Of a stretch of DNA of 64,000 nt, positions 11,064 to 23,605 are shown one piece after another. Position numbers and translations under genes: made by a program. Below the pieces are notes generated by a model. It worked only from the letters and a program-made list of their open reading frames with translations, was not told the origin of the DNA and searched no databases. This DNA comes from Dermatemys mawii (Eukaryota; Chordata; Testudines; Dermatemydidae): contig ML677343.1 of assembly GCA_007922305.1 (NCBI GenBank), positions 28,711,915 to 28,775,914 on the forward strand. Direction: 5' to 3'. Position 1 is the stretch's first letter, and every line of letters starts with the position of its first letter.

Positions 11064-12729
11064 ATCTATAAGAACAAGTCACATCGAGGTTGTAGGAACT
11101 TCTTCTTGCCCCAGTGTGGAGAAAATATTGCAAATAAGAGCAAGGCCCAACTCCCGCAGTTCTGCTGTAACTTCACTATAGCTCAGGGCTATTCAGATCC
11201 TCGGCTTTGCTAAAGACACATTGACTGAGATAAGGGCCGGACGCAGACTGGAATCTAACCCCGAAGCTCAGGGTAAATCTGACCCCATTGTAGCCAAGAA
11301 GAGTTTTGCCATTGACTTAAACGAGGCCAGGATTCCCGTTCACACACCTCCCTGCCCCGTTGTCACTGGAACTCTGGGACTTGGTTTAGGCTCATCACTA
11401 TTACAAATCCCCGAGTCCTTCTGGCAAACAGGGAGACCTGGAATGTGTTATTTACTATTTTTATGTCACTACAAGAAATGTGGACAGGTACAGGATAGCA
11501 ATGCCATTAGCACTTAGTCCTTTGAGCAGCAAGAACACCAGCTGTAGTTTTGATTTTTTTACTGGCCCCATGCAGATCACATCAAAGGACACTGAAAAAG
11601 TGGTGGAAAGATTGAGAAGTGTGATAAGATGTTACAAAGCTACAATGAAGCTGTGAAACATCAGAGCAGTGGCTGGCACAGAATGGTTTATAATCATTGC
11701 ATTACAATGAAGATCTAAATGCTCCTGTGGAGAATGCTCCTCTAGCAACACCAGAATCCTTGCAAAGGGTTAAAGCAATCACAGCTGAAGCAGATTTAAA
11801 TAAATTGTAGCTGAGTCGAAGAGAGAAGCTGCACAAAACAATCCGTACAATTTGTCTGACTCCTTTGCTAATGGCATCTGATTTTAATCAGATATGATAC
11901 ATTTTCACTCAAGGCGCCTAGCGTCAAACGAGTGTGTTTCTAATAATAAAACCACTGGTCCCTGATTGCAAATTGTCTTAAGCTTGTCTGCTTTTTTTAT
12001 AGCTTGAAGTCATCATTGCACTTGCTTATGATGGAATAGAATGTTTTGATGCATCTCCCTTTTACTTAAGAAATATGTAATTGAGAAATTAGCCATGGCT
12101 TCTAATGGTAGCTGCAGTAGTAATCAGGAGGTATCTCTGTAGAGCAAAGCTATTTTAGAATCTGAAGAAACTATTTTTCATTAGAATAGTAGTTGGCGGT
12201 TCCACACTCCACTGCGCAGACAATCTAGGAATGTATTGTCTTTACTGGGGACCTTTCCGTGTCATTAGTGTCCTTCAACAAGGGCAAACCACACTAATAA
12301 ATGCTGCATTGCTAATAACAATATAGAAAGCTTAGGTGACTGTACGCAACAGTCAGCGCATTTCTAACCTGTGCCCCTGCCAGACGGCAAGGAGCCTGAA
12401 AGCACCAAAGCAGAGTCTTCCTGCAAAGAATTCGTGCCAGGTTTTACAGAGAGCCCAGTGCATGCTGGGACAGGACTTTGAGAGGTTAGTCAGTCTTGTG
12501 TGGATGCTCAGGTAGCGCACTCATGATCAGTAACAACTATAGCTGATTATCTCATGAATCTTGTTGCTCTGAATTACAGTGATCTCAATAGCTGGGGGGC
12601 AAACAAAGTTCTTCATCTGCACCTTGACAACTTTCATGCTTCCCTGTGTTTCTCCTTCTCTCTTTAGCTGCTAGAAATAACTACAGAGAGAATGAAAAGG
12701 CAAAAATCATCAATGAGTTGTTAAGTGTA
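11064..12729. other. Intergenic sequence with little repeat content
   Basis: Apart from a small CCATTGACTT-type motif near 11,312, no interspersed repeat is recognised. A pyrimidine-rich AG site at 12,666 resembles a plus-strand splice acceptor, but no recognisable protein follows. Confidence 0.4.
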
Positions 12730-13150
12730 ACTGGTCCGGCCTCCTCCTGTGCGCCCCCTTGTGACCTCGTGTCATGCTACATGTGTCCTGCCTCAGTTTC
12801 CCCACTTGGACAGTTCAATACACTCGAACACTTTTGTCCATTCCCAGCCCTTCTCCAGATCTGCTTTATTAAATTAACAGACATTCAAAATAAAGTTTTC
12901 AAGTCCATCTAAAATTCCACATAAAACAAAGGTTTCTCTTCCTCCTCCCTGGGGTCTTTCCTGCTTTGGCACACCCTACTTGGCTGAAGTTTCAGTCCTG
13001 ACTCCCAGGACTTTCCACTGGAGCCTATTCATGCCTAGATCTCTCTGAGCCTTCCCCCCACCCCCTCTCGTTGATCTTTCTCAGGTATAGCTCATTTCCT
13101 AATCAGGGTTTGCTAGCCTCAGCCCGGCCGTGCCACCCTGATTCAGTGAG
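12730..13150. repeat. Possible LTR remnant
   Basis: CCCTTGTGACCTCGTGTCAT, GCCTCAGTTTCCCCACTTGG and CTGCTTTATTAAATTAACAG read like turtle LTR sequence. No ends or duplication are visible. The 88-codon frame at 12,646-12,912 runs into it. Confidence 0.3.
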
Positions 13151-13679
13151 GTTATTGCTAATACCTGTGCTGTTTTTGCAAGCCAACAAAGCTTGTTAAT
13201 GCAATGGATGATTAAGTATTTACCCAGCACCTTCATGTCGCAGCGTATGAGCCTCCAAAAACCCAAAGAGAAAAAGCCTTGATCTGTTGCAGGCTAGCAT
13301 AATAATGCACTGGAACTTATATAGTCTTTAGTTATACTAGGAAACAAATTCTAGAGTCAAACATTCTTGCTTGCCTCTTTGCTTTATAACAATGGTTCTC
13401 TCCAAAGCTGTAGCAATGCAACAGAATTTTGTAAGGAAAAACACATGCAACAAATTCTATTAACTCAAAGCCAAGACTTGAAGTCCTCCCACTCCACCAA
13501 ACAACTGGAACCGTTCTCTTGGAATTGGAAGATTCCTGACACACATTCATAATTATAGAACATGAAAAGAAGGACGGTTTCTAGGCATAGAAAATAACCA
13601 TCATCCAAAATATTCGCTCTCTCACTGATGCAAGCAACTGATCCATTCCATACATGATACAAAGGAATGGAATTGTTAT
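13151..13679. other. Intergenic sequence, nothing recognised
   Basis: Several opposed 61-72-codon frames overlap one another; none resembles a known protein. Confidence 0.4.
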
Positions 13680-13935
13680 ATTTTATTGATATTATGGGAG
13701 CACTGATGACTCCTATTCAGAGTGAGTTCCCATTGTTCTAGGCACTGTGCAAATACATACAGTCCCTGCCCTAAAGCTTTTACAGCCAAACTGACAAGAC
13801 AGGAAGATGTTAAGAAGGGGAAGAGAGATAGAGAGGTGAAGTGACTTGTTTGTGGTCACAAGGCAGCTTAGTGGCAGAGCCTAGAACAGAACCCAGATCG
13901 CCTTACTCCTATTCCAGTGGCCTATCCACTCAACT
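13680..13935 (-). mobile_element. CORE-SINE with tail, inverted
   Basis: A tail block with GTTCTAGGCACTGTGCAAAT is followed by GAAGTGACTTGTTTGTGGTC and CAGAACCCAGATCGCCTTAC, the reverse MIR-like order. Confidence 0.65.
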
Positions 13936-14559
13936 TCTCTTACTTGATCATCATCAAATAGACCATCATTTGTCGTTGTGGAAGAGAAGGAGAGAGGCAT
14001 GCACAAGTCAAATGTTTAACAGCAAAAGTGTCCAATGGGAATCCTTACAAATTCTTTCGCCTATAGTCTTTTTGAATATTTACACCAGTCTATTATCGTA
14101 AAAAGGAACCAGCAGTTGCAGAAATTAAGGACCATGCCATTTCTTGCCAGTTTGTTCTAAGTAAAGCAAATGCCATAGTTAGAGCATTTAACAGTGGAAG
14201 AAGACGATGAAAGTGAATTATAATAAACTGTTTTGCCAAGTTCTCCTCAACAGCTAAGGAAAGTAGGATCAAAATAACATACAAGTTAATTCCACTTTGT
14301 TTGAACCCCAAAGCCCCTGAGAAACATATTACAGCAAAACATTTTCTGATTATCATCAGAAACATTTACCATTGCACCCAATATTTTAGAAGTCTCCATG
14401 ACAACCGTTGCCATAGCAATTCAACAGTGCCTTACGTGTGAGAGACATTTGTATTCATTCCAGCAATATGTCCAAAATGCCAGTTCTCCCATCTTACAGT
14501 CTGCTATGAATAAGGGGTTGGAGTGGGGTTGGAGTTCCAGTCAGAGGTTTAGGGACATC

Positions 14560-15470
14560 CAGAGCATGGTGTTGCATCCCTGACCATCTTGGCTATTAGC
14601 CATTGATGGACCTATCTTCCATGAAAGTATCTAATTCTTTTTTGAACCCACTTATACTTTTGCCCTTCACAGCATTCAAATGCAATGAGTTCCACAGGTT
14701 GACTGCACATTATGTGAAGAAGTACTTCCTTATGTTTGTTTTAAACACACTGCCTATTTAATCAGGAGACCCCTGGTTCTTGTGTTATGTGAAGGGATAA
14801 ATAACACTTCCTTATTCACTTGCTCCACAACAGTCATGATTTTATAGACCTCTATCATATCCCCCTTTAGTCGTCTCTTTTCTAACCTTAGTAGTCCCAG
14901 TCTTTTTTCACCTGTCCTCATATACAAGCTGTTTCATAGCCCTAATCATTTTTTTTACCTTTCTCTGTACATTTTTCCAATTCTAATATATCTTTTTTGA
15001 GATGGGGTGACCAGAACTGCATGCATTATTCAAGATGTGGGCATACCATGGATTTCTGTAGTAGCACTGTGATATTTTATGTTTTATTATCCATCCCTTT
15101 CCCAATGGTTCCTATCATTCTTTTGCCTTTTTCAACTGCCACTGCACATTGAGCAGATGTTTTCAGAGAACTATCCACAATGACTCCAAGTTTTATTTCT
15201 GGAGTGGTTATTTAGTCCCCATCATTTTGTATGTATGGCTTGAATTATGTTTTCCAATGTGCAGGACTTTGCATTTATCAACATTGAATTTCATCTGCCA
15301 TTTTGTTGCCCATTCACCCAGTTTGGTGAGATCCCTTTGTAACTCTTTGCAGTCAGCTTTGGACTTAGCTATCATGAGTAATGTTGTATTATCTGCAAAC
15401 TTTGCCACTTAATTGTTTACCCTTTTTCCCAAATCATTTAAGAACACATTTAACAGCGCTGGCCCATCAT
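14560..15470 (-). mobile_element. CR1-type LINE, 3' half
   Basis: The minus strand carries the end of a non-LTR reverse transcriptase (see 15,208-15,408) and then a long 3' region recognised by blocks such as CCTCTATCATATCCCCCTTT and GATGGGGTGACCAGAACTGC on the plus strand. It ends near 14,580 with CCATCTTGGCTATTAGCC. It is 5' truncated at about 15,470. Confidence 0.85.
15208..15408 (-). pseudogene. CR1 reverse transcriptase fragment
   Basis: The minus-strand frame MAKFADNTTLLMIAKSKADC continues with a DL.KLGEWATKWQMKFNVDKCK segment. This is the catalytic FADD-box region (here FADN, second Asp lost) and thumb of CR1/L2-type reverse transcriptases. About 66 codons remain open, with Met at the first codon by chance. 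It is non-functional. Confidence 0.85.
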
Positions 15471-16115
15471 GCCAGGAACTTGAACAGGATAAGCATGGAG
15501 GAATTCCTGCTGAAAGTACCCGTCCTACACACCGGCCACTTCAGAGTTCACATTCATGTATCCATTGTTGTTCTTAAGCCCAGTCAACCAATGCTTAAGG
15601 GTAAGTGAAGTCAGGCTGTAGCAATGTGCGGGGGAAACAGATACAAAACCAGATTGAGTTGCTCTGCACCCAGGACCACTGTCTATGAAATACTCACCAC
15701 ACAGCATAGTGGGCAATATTTATCACATTGCACCCACAAAAGGCAAGATAGCAGAAAGCCCAAGTCAAGCTATTTACCTGATGATGAACACACATTCTTC
15801 ACCTTCTCTTTTCACCATTCTTCGTTAACAATACTTGTTTATAATCCTCACCTGAGGAACAGAAGACAAAACTATTTCAGGAGAGATTTACTTGTGTGAA
15901 GGAAAGCATGTCTATTTATGGGCATAGAAAACTTTTCACTCCGATGCCATGTAACAAAATCAGCTACCCTTCAACTGGGATTAGATCCGATGTCAGCTCT
16001 TCAATTACTTATGTCAGTGAGACAGGGTTGGTCTCTCAGGATGAGTCAGCAATTCATGAATGCAGTTTGTGTTCAGAAGACACTGAACGTCCTACTTTGA
16101 CCCCAAACATTAGTG
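15471..16115. other. Intergenic sequence, nothing recognised
   Basis: The frames of 63-99 codons here have no recognisable domain. Confidence 0.4.
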
Positions 16116-16458
16116 CAATGGTTCCCAAACTTTTTAACTCATATCCCCTTTACCACTGTCTGGCTGCGGCTCCAGGAAGACAGGGAGTGGACTAGGATGA
16201 GGGGGCTGAGGCTGGGTCCAGAGCTGGAGGTAAAAGCAGCAGCTGGGGCATGGAGCGTGGAGCTCCAGGCACGGGACCAGCAACTAGGGCCCTGGAAACA
16301 GAGCCCCGCACTCAGGGCCGGCAGCCGGGGCCAGGAACAGAGCTGGGTTCTGCTTCCTCCATGTCCCCATGAGTACTGGCCTGGGGGCTGACCCCTCCAA
16401 ACGTTCCTTGATTCCCCCTGGGGGAAGAAGGGCGCACCCCACAGTCTGGGGACCTCTG
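16116..16458. mobile_element. hAT-type non-autonomous element, 343 bp
   Basis: The left end is CAATGGTTCCCAAACTTTTT and the right end CAGTCTGGGGACCTCTG, complementary to a degraded CAG-type terminus. The flanks cattagtg / caccagtg match at 6 of 8. The inside is GC-rich; the overlapping frames at 16,113-16,554 are shadows. Confidence 0.7.
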
Positions 16459-16504
16459 CACCAGTGCGAAATACGGTAGGCCAAAATCTTGCTCCTCTAC
16501 TTGT

Positions 16505-16632
16505 ATCAGATAAGGTTGCCCAGTTTTGGTTGAATGTAATCCTGGACATATCACATCACATCATCTTTAATTAAAGATCGATCTTGAATTCCTGGAGCCT
16601 TCCGGCCAGTCCTGGAGGGCTGGTAACCCTAG
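16505..16632. mobile_element. Short TIR element, about 125 bp
   Basis: The left AAGGTTGCCCAGTTTTGG and right GGCTGGTAACCCTAG are imperfect complements. Inner inverted blocks TTTAATTAAAGAT and TCCTGGAG recur. It lies directly against the hAT at 16,116-16,458. Confidence 0.45.
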
Positions 16633-17542
16633 CGTCAGATCTCTGGGCCAATGAGTTTTGCATGTGGAGGAAAAGCAGGATTTTGGAGTCAAGATCCTCT
16701 GTCAAGATCTGTAAGGAGGATTTTACTCTCATTTCTTAGCATTGTGTTCAGTGGGAAAACATTACCATTTAAAGAGGTAGCTGGTGTCAGTAAGAAGAAG
16801 GCACTACAAAGATGTCTTCTAAGTGACATAAGGCAAGGGGACTGTGTGACAAATCTTGAGAGGAGCTGAACCCCCACAAATTACCTTAAAACTAATGGGA
16901 ATTGGGGATGTGCCGCACTTTCAGAAGCACACAGCACCCACAGGATTGGTTAATAAGACATATTTGAAAGTATTTAGTACATTACTTTGAAGTCCACTCT
17001 CATAATCATACTGGCAAACAGTGGGAAAAGCAGAGTAGATTGCTCAGCGCACACTATTATATAACACAAGTCTCATTATGCTACAGAGATGTATTTCAGC
17101 TGCTGGGACTGGAAATGCTGCATTTAAAGGTTACCTGTCTCGCCCTACGCGAACGTAATACAGTACGCCTGATTAAGTACTTTGTAAGCATTGATTTGTG
17201 TGCATGCTAAACAACCTCCTCCATCAATGCACCCAGGTTTCACGTTGTCATGTGCACCGAAAGGATAGTGGGGCCAATTCTTCAGTGCCTGGCATCTGGT
17301 GCAGTCATTTGCTCTGCTGCCAAGTTGGTATAAAATGCTGCCATTCTGATTTGGTGGTTTTATCGTCCCTTTTTGCCAGGTGTAAATGATTCCACAGAAT
17401 GCCACGGAGGGCCCTCATAGCTGCAATGTGATGAGAACAATGAAAAGTAGAGCAAAGTAAATGCTACCAGGTTTCTGGAAGATCCCCTCTGTGAAACGGA
17501 TTGGTATTAAAAGGAAAGTTGTTCGAAGGGGAATTGGAGTTA
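16633..17542. other. Intergenic sequence, nothing recognised
   Basis: Short opposed frames only; no repeat termini seen. Confidence 0.4.
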
Positions 17543-17695
17543 TAGGAACTCCTCACTTAACGTTGTAGTTATGTTCCTGAAAAATGCGACTTTAACCAAA
17601 ACGATGTTAAACAAATCCAATTTCCGCATAAGAATTAATGTAAATGTAGGGGTTAGGTTCCAGGGAAATTTTTTTCATCAGACAAAAGACTATAT

Positions 17696-17751
<56 letters not shown>

Positions 17752-18451
17752 AAGTTTTAAACAGTTTAATATTGGTACACAGTGATGATGTTTGTGAAGC
17801 TTGTGAAGCTTGAGGTGGAGGAGTCAGAGGATGGGATATATCCCAGGGAATGCCTTAGTTCATTGAGCAGTAACAATTGGCTGAGCCCTCAAGGGTTAAC
17901 TCTCACAGTCTACACAAGGAGCAGGAAAGGAGGGAGGACAGACAGAGACTCATGTTTCCCCTTTAAGTACACTGCCTTGTTAATTAAATCAGCAAGCTGA
18001 GTCATAGCTGCTGCTAGCTCTATGGAAGATGGGGTAAGCGGAGTGCAGGGAGGAGGGGGACACCTTGGCATTAGTCCCAATCTTCCATCCCCCCACAGCA
18101 AGCAGGAGTCTTGGGGAGCAGATCCAAGGCAGAGGGCAGGAGCGGCACATGGCAGTGGGGGGAGGGACAATTGAACTGCTGGCAATTGATAGCCTGCTGG
18201 GCAGCTGCTGCACAGGAAACTTAGGGGAGCGGGAAGCTGATAAGGGGGCTGCCGGTCCACACTGGTTCCAACCACCCACCAACCAGCTGCAACAGGCTGC
18301 TATTCCTGCAACCAGGGAACTAAGCAGGCAGCTGCCAAACGCCGTTAGAAAGGAGCATTGCACAACTTTAAACGAGCATGTTCCCTAATTGATCAGCAAC
18401 GTAATAACAAAACGACTTTAACCGGGATGACTTTAAGTGAGGAGTTCCTGT
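17543..18451. mobile_element. TIR DNA transposon of about 0.9 kb with an internal (AG)n tract
   Basis: The left end AGGAACTCCTCACTTAA is the complement of the right end TTAAGTGAGGAGTTCCT. Further in, CGACTTTAACC pairs with GCGACTTTAACCAAAAC-type sequence. No transposase is present. The middle has a 48-bp AG array and GC-rich sequence that gives the 121- and 124-codon shadow frames at 17,910-18,363. The superfamily is uncertain; hAT is possible. Confidence 0.75.
17701..17748. repeat. (AG)24 microsatellite
   Basis: An uninterrupted AG dinucleotide array lies inside the 17.5-18.5-kb transposon. It produces the RERERE tail of an ORF at 17,571-17,753. Confidence 0.97.
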
Positions 18452-19020
18452 ATAGGTGGAAATGGAAATAATTGAATTAGGAATCATTGGGGAGAGCCAG
18501 GGCTAGTATTAATTGGATTAATTCCATTGACTTCAATGGTTCTACCCCAGTGTACATCAGCTGAGGATCAGGATTAAGTTGTCTTTAGTAGCAATGAGTC
18601 TGAATCCACTGAATATCTGCACTGGAAAACACTGAGTGATACAGAGGAGTCACAAGATAAAGGGAAACCAAGGGAACAACTGTTATTTGTTTCTTTTTAA
18701 AAAGACAAACTATCTTTTTTCCCTACTGAAAACTCCCACAGTTTGGTGAACGTGTACAATTATGCATATCAAACAGGCAGTCCTGGTCTAGGCACAGTAT
18801 ATGCTGGGATCAATACAAGTACTAACTATTACTCAGTTTACCATTCCCTCTAATCAGGTTTATTGTTCCTATAAATTCTATGAACTGTGCAAGTAGAGAG
18901 GCCTATTCTAATCCAATGCTTTGCACCTGCCTAGCCATGTTTTACACAGGTATCAGAGCAAATAATTCCTTTAGCAACCTCTAACCTCTATGCAATGTGG
19001 GTTCACATGTCTCACCCTAA
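18452..19020. other. Intergenic sequence with a small dispersed motif
   Basis: ATTCCATTGACTTCAATGGT near 18,522 is a small palindromic motif seen elsewhere in the window. Otherwise unrecognised. Confidence 0.4.
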
Positions 19021-19326
19021 GGGCTGGGCTATGCTACGGGGGAGAAGTCGACCAAAGATATGCAACTTCATCTTCAGCGTAGCTGAAGTCACAGTATCTT
19101 AGGACAACTTACCTGGCCGTCCCCACAGCGGTGAGTCAACTGCGGCAGCTCTCCCACTGACTCCACTTACTCCTCTCGCTGAGGTGGAGTACAGGAGTCG
19201 ATCCAGGGATCGATTTATCACGTCTAGATGAGATGCGATGAGATGTGATAAATTGATCCCTGATAAATTGATCCCTGATTTATCGAGCGCTACCTGTCAA
19301 TCCGTCAGGTAGTGTAGCCGTACCCT
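19021..19326. mobile_element. Hairpin-bearing TIR element, copy 1
   Basis: Begins GGGCTGGGCTATGCTACGGG and ends GTAGTGTAGCCGTACCC. It contains inner palindromes around CTTCAGCGTAGCTGAAG and a GATAAATTGATCCCTGATAA region. It is the same family as the 21.9, 29.7 and 31.2-kb copies. Confidence 0.7.
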
Positions 19327-19519
19327 ATGAGAGGTTTAGAATAGATTGCCCAAGCATTTAATCAAGTCAGCCAAATAGAAATCTATTAATAAATGGTATA
19401 GTCATTTGCTTCACCACATTTTGTTTCGCTGTGAAATATACTCAAGAGACTAAATAATCCATGTCAGTCAGGTTTCTTAAAATAGTACATAAAAAGGTTC
19501 TATATGATACCACTGTAAT

Positions 19520-20590
19520 TGTGCCTCAGTGGATCACAACTGAGGATGCCAAATTCAGGATGAACTGCTGAGAAATAGGGCGAACGCAGCCCAAAACTGG
19601 TGGTTATTCTTTCACGAGATATACCAAACCAGCCACAGAAATAAACTCCTGTTTTACCACATTGGCAAACAAGAAGTTATAAAAGCAGTTTCCTGGAGGA
19701 GCATTCCAGTTCTTATATCACCACCAAAAACACTGGATTCAGAGAGGAGTGGTTCTTTACAATCAGTTTCATCAAATGAAAGGGTCTTTTGATACCAGAG
19801 GACCAGCCACACATCCAGGTCAACATACAACTTAGACCTTACTCCAAAAACATGCTGATGTCAATCTTTTAGTAACTAAAATCTAAATGTTTATTCATAA
19901 AAAAGAAAGAAAGGTGAGAGTTAAAATTGGTTAAAAGAATCAAATACATACAGTAATTGCAAAGTTCTTGGTTCAGGCTTGTAGCAGTGATGGAATAAAA
20001 TGCTGGCTTAAATCAGGTCTCTCTGGAACACATCCACAGCTGGGATGGGTCATTCAGTCCTTTGTTCAGAGCATCAGTTTGTAGCAAAGTTCCTCCAGAG
20101 TTCAGAAGCAGGATTGAAGACAAAGTGGAGGTGTTTCCAGGGCATCTTATAGCTTTTGCTATGTGGAGGGAATCCCATTGTTCTTACTGTGGAAAATTAC
20201 AGCGACAAGATGGAGTTTAGAGTCAGATGGGCAAGTCACATGTCCATGCATTTCATTTAGTCACAGCAGGAAATTCCATTAAGTGTAGAAGGACGACTCC
20301 CATGGTCCATTGTCAGTTAATATTCTTTTGATGGGCCACTCAATTTGAAAGTCCCTCCAAGATGTGCTGGCTAGCTACCTTGTGGGCATTACCCCAGGAG
20401 CAAACATTTGACGTCCAGGTATAGAGCCAATACTTATAACTTCAAATACAAAAATGCTAGATGCATCCCGATAGCATAATTATAACAAGCAAATCATAAC
20501 CTTTTCATAGACACCTCACTTGATCACCATTGTACAAGATTTGCTGCAAATACATACCAGTGGTTGCAACAATGATCTATATGGTCATAT
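19520..20590 (-). repeat. Diverged LTR-like sequence
   Basis: Several blocks parallel the 6.1-7.3-kb sequence in the same order and orientation: a GATGGGCCACTCAATTTGAA block (compare GTGGCCCATCAAAGCTGATG), then AAATCATAACCTTTTCATAG (compare AAATCATAACCTTTCAATG). The similarity is patchy. Confidence 0.35.
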
Positions 20591-20679
20591 TTTAATCAGA
20601 TAACGTCGCAATCAGTCTCCGAGAAGCCACGTCATGCAGTGATATTAATTCACCTTATGCAGAAAGTGTGCTTCCCAGA

Positions 20680-20760
20680 GTTATACCGCTAAAGCCATCT
20701 GTACTGTACCTTTTACTGGTAACCAAGTAAGGTATAAACAGATGGCTTTAGGGGTGTAAC
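20680..20760. repeat. Imperfect 30-bp hairpin with a 20-nt loop
   Basis: GTTATACCGCTAAAGCCATC (20,680) pairs with GATGGCTTTAGGGGTGTAAC (ending 20,760) with a few mismatches. Nearby, ACCGCTAAAGCGGT at about 20,859 repeats the core. It could be a MITE remnant. Confidence 0.6.
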
Positions 20761-21904
20761 TTCATGAGAGAGCTTCTTGAACTGCTTCTGAGAGATCCAG
20801 AGGGGTGTGAATCAGTGTCTGTTTTTTATACAATGACAGCAGGAAATCATCCGTGAGTACCGCTAAAGCGGTTTCAGTTCCATGTGCTGGCCTGAACACA
20901 AGCTGCACCTTTTCTAGGATATTAACGTCAGTTAAAAGAGCATGAAGATGGCCTTTAGTTATAGTCTCTGAGCTTGCTTAGCAGTGGGTAATAGCTGGCC
21001 AGAACTGATGTATCCAGTGTGGGCAGATGGGCTGAATTGTACCAGGCTGTGCAGGGGTGCACAAAGACAAAGAAAAGGGTACACATTGCCTTTCAACCCC
21101 TAAAGACACAAAAGGGATGGTGTCTTTTGCTATTTTACTAATCACTTGGCCATATACCAGGGAAGCAAAATGTCCTATTCGTATGAAAGCTAAATACACT
21201 GTACCTTTTTCATAAACAAGTCATCATTTTACACTTTAAAAAAACAACTTAAAAATGCTAAGTTCAGATCAGTCTGGCAAGCTGCTTGTTCTTTCAGGTG
21301 TGAGCTTTTCAAAATGTACCCAGTTTAACAGATGATGTCAAGAAAAGGCTCCAGGGTTGCCAATGATTCATGTAAAACCACCAGTAATGACTAAATAGGT
21401 ACTTTCCATATCTCAGACCTGTAAATGTATAACCGGGTAAAAAGAAAATGTCACAGTCACCTATAATCTGTACGACGTTGTGCAAGGAAGTAAGGAGTAA
21501 GACCTAACAGGATCTGTGGGAAAGTATATTGTGTTAATAAATGGAAGTTGGTTCTCTTTCTTTCTTCGGTAACGGGGTGTCTTTTTGCTCGGTGTTTGTA
21601 TTGCACCTCGCTCAATGGAGCTCTGGTCCATGACTGGACCACTACAGCAATACAGATAATAAATAATAATAATAATAGTAGGAGGAGTTGATTAAATAAT
21701 TAGATTTACATAGCATTGCCTGGAGTTTTAGCTGTGCAAAAATCACATGGAAATCAGCAAAATTAGCAAAAGGGCTCTCCGTTATTTGGAATACAGACAA
21801 AATAGACTCAAATATATAGACATGATTCTTCTCTCACATTGGAGTGGGGTTGATTGATAAACCAAAAGGCTCTTCAGTTTCCTTTTCTAGACATGTGTGA
21901 CTAA
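20761..21904. other. Intergenic sequence, nothing recognised
   Basis: Includes an ATAATAATAATAATAG run near 21,656. Small frames only. Confidence 0.4.
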
Positions 21905-22187
21905 GGGTATGTCTTCACTACCGACTGAATAGCGATCGATCTATAGGGGATTGATTTATCACGTCTGGTTTAGAAGTGACAAAAATCGATCCCCAAAGGC
22001 GCTTCCCGTCGAACTCCAGCTCACCAAGAGGCACAAGCAGAGTCAACGAGGGAGCCCGCTGCCACCGTGAGGATGCCAGGTAAGTCGACCTAACATGCGC
22101 CAACTTCAGCTACATTATTCACGTAGCTGAAGTTGCGTATTTTTAGGTTGACACACACTCACACACCCTGCTAGTGTAGACCAGGCC
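21905..22187. mobile_element. Hairpin-bearing TIR element, copy 2 (inverted)
   Basis: Begins GGGTATGTCTTCACTA and ends CTAGTGTAGACCAGGCC, flanked on both sides by taa. A 3-bp TAA duplication would fit PIF/Harbinger non-autonomous elements. It includes CTTCAGCTACATTATTCACG with its pairing arm. Confidence 0.7.
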
Positions 22188-23166
22188 TAAGACTTCCTGT
22201 TGCACTGTACGTGTGACCCTGCGAAGTATAGGCTAATTACTCTGTACATTTTCCTGATTGTGAAGTGACACATATCCATGAAGAATTGTCTATCTCTGAA
22301 TAAAACAAACTGAATAAAAAATAATCTGACTGGGGACTAGGTGCTTTGTCTCATTTAAGGAGCAGCAGAGCCTCGCAAGGGAGTTAACCCCATATATTAT
22401 TCCACAAAATATGTATACAGAAGTAGGACACTGATACCATTCAAGAGCCATAAATCCCCGGAAGCACCTGCTCAGGGCAAAAAAAACCTCCCTGGATTTT
22501 CAGCAAACGCACACTGCAAGCCAGATATCCTTTGATCAACAATACATTGAAAACAATGCACAGCCAAGTATCTTGAGATGACAAGTAATAAAGTATCATA
22601 GCATGAAATAAACAAAGGAGATGATACATGAGCAGATACAGGTTCATGCTAAAGTGATTTTGCAGGTTCCATTACAGTATCAGTTTAAGATCCGATATGG
22701 CCTCTGTCTGGAGAATATTAGCCAAATCAGCTGACGCTGTTAGTGCAGCCGCAGATCAACTTGGTTTGCATACTACCACTGGCATGATCAGGCCCGAAAT
22801 TGGCATACTGAGACTTAGGAGGATGATCCTTCATTGATACAGAGCTCCTGTGCTGCTCTTCCCTGCTGCTATCATCGGGGACATTCGTGGAGGAAAGAGG
22901 ACATAGCTGGGATACCTCCTGTAGCAATCCCCAGCTGGGTTATGGTCTCTTGGGTCCATTAGTAGCCAGCATCAATTGGAGTAACCATCAGGCTGCTTTA
23001 AGCTGTCACAGTGAGAATGGCCTTGCACACAGCAGCCTGAGAATCAGGGATTAGTGTAATGGGATTTCTACCACCTTTGCTTCTACCACCTGTGTTTTAG
23101 TCTGTCAGCAGGAATTGGCCCTATATTCTACAGTAGGTGAGAGGAGAGTTGGCTAATCTAATAGGG
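22188..23166. other. Intergenic sequence, nothing recognised
   Basis: No gene and no clear repeat ends were found. Confidence 0.4.
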
Positions 23167-23605
23167 CAGGGGTGGCCAACCTGTGGCTCTGGAGCCACAT
23201 GAAGATCTTCAAAAGTTAATATGTAGCTCCTTGCATAGCACCGACTCTGGGGCTGCAGCTACAGGCATCAACTTTCCAGTGTGCTGCGGGGAGCTCACTG
23301 CTCAACCCCGGCTCTGCCACAGGCCCTGCTCCCACTCCACCCCTTCCCCTGAGCCTGCAATGCCCTCTTCCTCCCTCACCCCTTCCGAGCCTCTTGCATG
23401 CCGTGAAACAGCTGATCAGGGAGGTGCAGGGAGGGAAGGGGAGACGCTGATCCGCTGATCAGCAGAACTGCTGGTGGGTGGGAGGCGCTGGGAGTGGAGG
23501 GTGCGGGGTGAGCTGATGTGGGGCTTCTAACGTATTACTGTGGTTCTTTGGCTGTGTACATTGGTAAATTCTGTCTCCTTCTCAGGTTCAGATTGGCCAC
23601 CCCTG
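23167..23605. mobile_element. hAT-type non-autonomous element, 439 bp, inverted sister copy
   Basis: The ends are CAGGGGTGGCCAACCTG and GATTGGCCACCCCTG. The flanks taataggg / taacaggg match at 7 of 8. The inner blocks (AGCCACATGAAGATCTTC, GTACATTGGTAAATTCTG) are the complement of those in the 10.6-kb copy. Confidence 0.85.

Noticed and set aside
12646..12912. Possible plus-strand exon after a strong pyrimidine-AG acceptor at 12,666
   Set aside because: The following 80 codons match no protein I know and run into LTR-like sequence. No donor or partner exon was found.
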